In this document: in pieces, positions 6,110 through 6,752 of the stretch
Layout: each line of letters opens with the position of its first letter
Numbering within the stretch: the first letter of the stretch is position 1
Origin: Legionellales bacterium
GTDB lineage: Bacteria; Pseudomonadota; Gammaproteobacteria; Legionellales; Legionellaceae
Length of the DNA stretch: 6,752 nucleotides
NCBI GenBank assembly: GCA_003489505.1
Contig: DNMA01000043.1
Coordinates: 1-6,752 of the forward strand
Reading direction: 5' to 3'
Program-made: the position numbers and the translations under genes
The notes under the pieces: generated by a model
What the model saw: the letters and a program-made list of their open reading frames with translations, nothing else
Database searches by the model: none
What the model was told of the DNA's origin: nothing

Positions 6110-6752
6110 TTATGCCCCCAAGGCCAATTGATAAATCAATAAGTTAGCATTTTTTTCGGTTATTTTTAAAGAATCTGTGTTTTCTTCATGATTTTTAGAT
6201 ATTGAAAAATACATTTTTACCCATATTGACCTTCGTATCACCATAAGAATATCAGCCAAGGTTAACTCACCTTTTTTGTCATACCAAGACGTTGTTTCTT
6301 GCACAACGAGTTTTTTTGTTTCATGCATTTTGACAGCAACCAATACCAATATTGAGAGTAGCGCCATAAGCAATGGTGTTGTTCTTGCAATAGCCTGATC
6401 TGACCATTGGCGCTGCGTCTCAATCCCTAAATGAGCACGGGTTTCTGCAAACGTTACTTCTATATTCCACCTCAAAACGAACCACTCGATAATTTGCGTT
6501 GGTGAGTTTGTCAGATTTGTGCTGAAAAATGTCTCCGCTTCATTTTTTCCATTTGGTGTTTTAACCAGCACGATGCGCAGCTTTAATGGTCGAACGCCCG
6601 CATGATACCATAGGCATTCAAATGTTAAGCATTCGATGGTGCGTTGTTCGCCACCATACCACTTTACCGTCAGTGTTTGCCATACTTGGCTTGGATCCAC
6701 CAGTAATTCTTTAAGTTGGATGCGTTTACCTTGGTTATGTCCGTAAAATGCT
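6110..6752 (-). CDS. DDE transposase (IS4-like superfamily), C-terminal part, cut by the window edge
   Basis: The frame is open from the right edge to a stop at 6112-6110, about 213 codons. A GTG at 6700 is probably not the start: the 17 codons upstream read AFYGHNQGKRIQLKELL without interruption and fit the same protein. The key block is FVLRWNIEVTFAETRAHLG (74-92 counted from that GTG), followed by IETQRQWSDQAIARTTP (93-109). The RWxIExTF pattern is that of the RNase H-fold DDE transposases of the IS4-like superfamily, with E81 the likely last catalytic acid. A hydrophobic helix (110-124) and a variable tail end the protein. It would cut and join the ends of its own element. Catalytic aspartates and the left end lie outside the window. 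The outer end of the element should lie between about 5990 and 6109 but could not be fixed. Confidence 0.82.
   Translation of the reverse strand, partial: AFYGHNQGKRIQLKELLVDPSQVWQTLTVKWYGGEQRTIECLTFECLWYHAGVRPLKLRIVLVKTPNGKNEAETFFSTNLTNSPTQIIEWFVLRWNIEVTFAETRAHLGIETQRQWSDQAIARTTPLLMALLSILVLVAVKMHETKKLVVQETTSWYDKKGELTLADILMVIRRSIWVKMYFSISKNHEENTDSLKITEKNANLLIYQLALGA

Noticed and set aside
6698..6700. GTG as a true start of the transposase
   Set aside because: The frame is open upstream to the window edge with plausible transposase sequence, so the gene is cut by the window rather than starting here.

Overview
The window reads as AT-rich chromosomal DNA of a gammaproteobacterium. CCA-adding enzyme, oligoribonuclease and RsgA each follow their E. 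coli homologues closely. An ankyrin protein with an IQ motif, a TALE-like helical repeat protein and two different insertion sequences point to a host-associated or intracellular lineage, such as a member of the Legionellales (Coxiella, Legionella or Berkiella-like). That placement is inference; there is no rRNA or other phylogenetic marker here.

Layout. Positions 1-98 hold the end of an IS3-like element, with the first 13 codons of its transposase running off the left edge. Positions 232-3575 are a tight minus-strand gene cluster, transcribed right to left: cca, orn (11-base overlap), queH (3-base gap) and a TALE-like repeat gene (28-base gap containing a hairpin). Positions 3576-3714 are a divergent intergenic region with a plausible cca promoter. 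rsgA follows on the plus strand (3715-4665). It converges on a minus-strand ankyrin/IQ gene (4701-5939). The right edge (6110-6752) is the C-terminal part of a DDE transposase whose frame is still open at the window end.

How the genes fit together. cca, orn, queH and rsgA all serve RNA or translation: tRNA 3'-end synthesis, degradation of very short RNA, the last step of queuosine synthesis, and 30S subunit maturation. The orn/rsgA divergent pair with an epoxyqueuosine reductase nearby recalls the E. coli orn-rsgA-queG neighbourhood, but the reductase here is the unrelated QueH.

The most unusual item is the 338-residue last gene of the cluster. It carries about six to seven divergent 33-residue helical repeats, and its N-terminal cap resembles the Burkholderia TALE-like (BAT/BurrH) proteins. 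The specificity-determining positions are non-canonical, so sequence-specific DNA binding is not shown. The second most unusual item is the ankyrin protein, with an exact IQxxxRGxxxR calmodulin-binding consensus near its N terminus; this suggests a host-directed effector.
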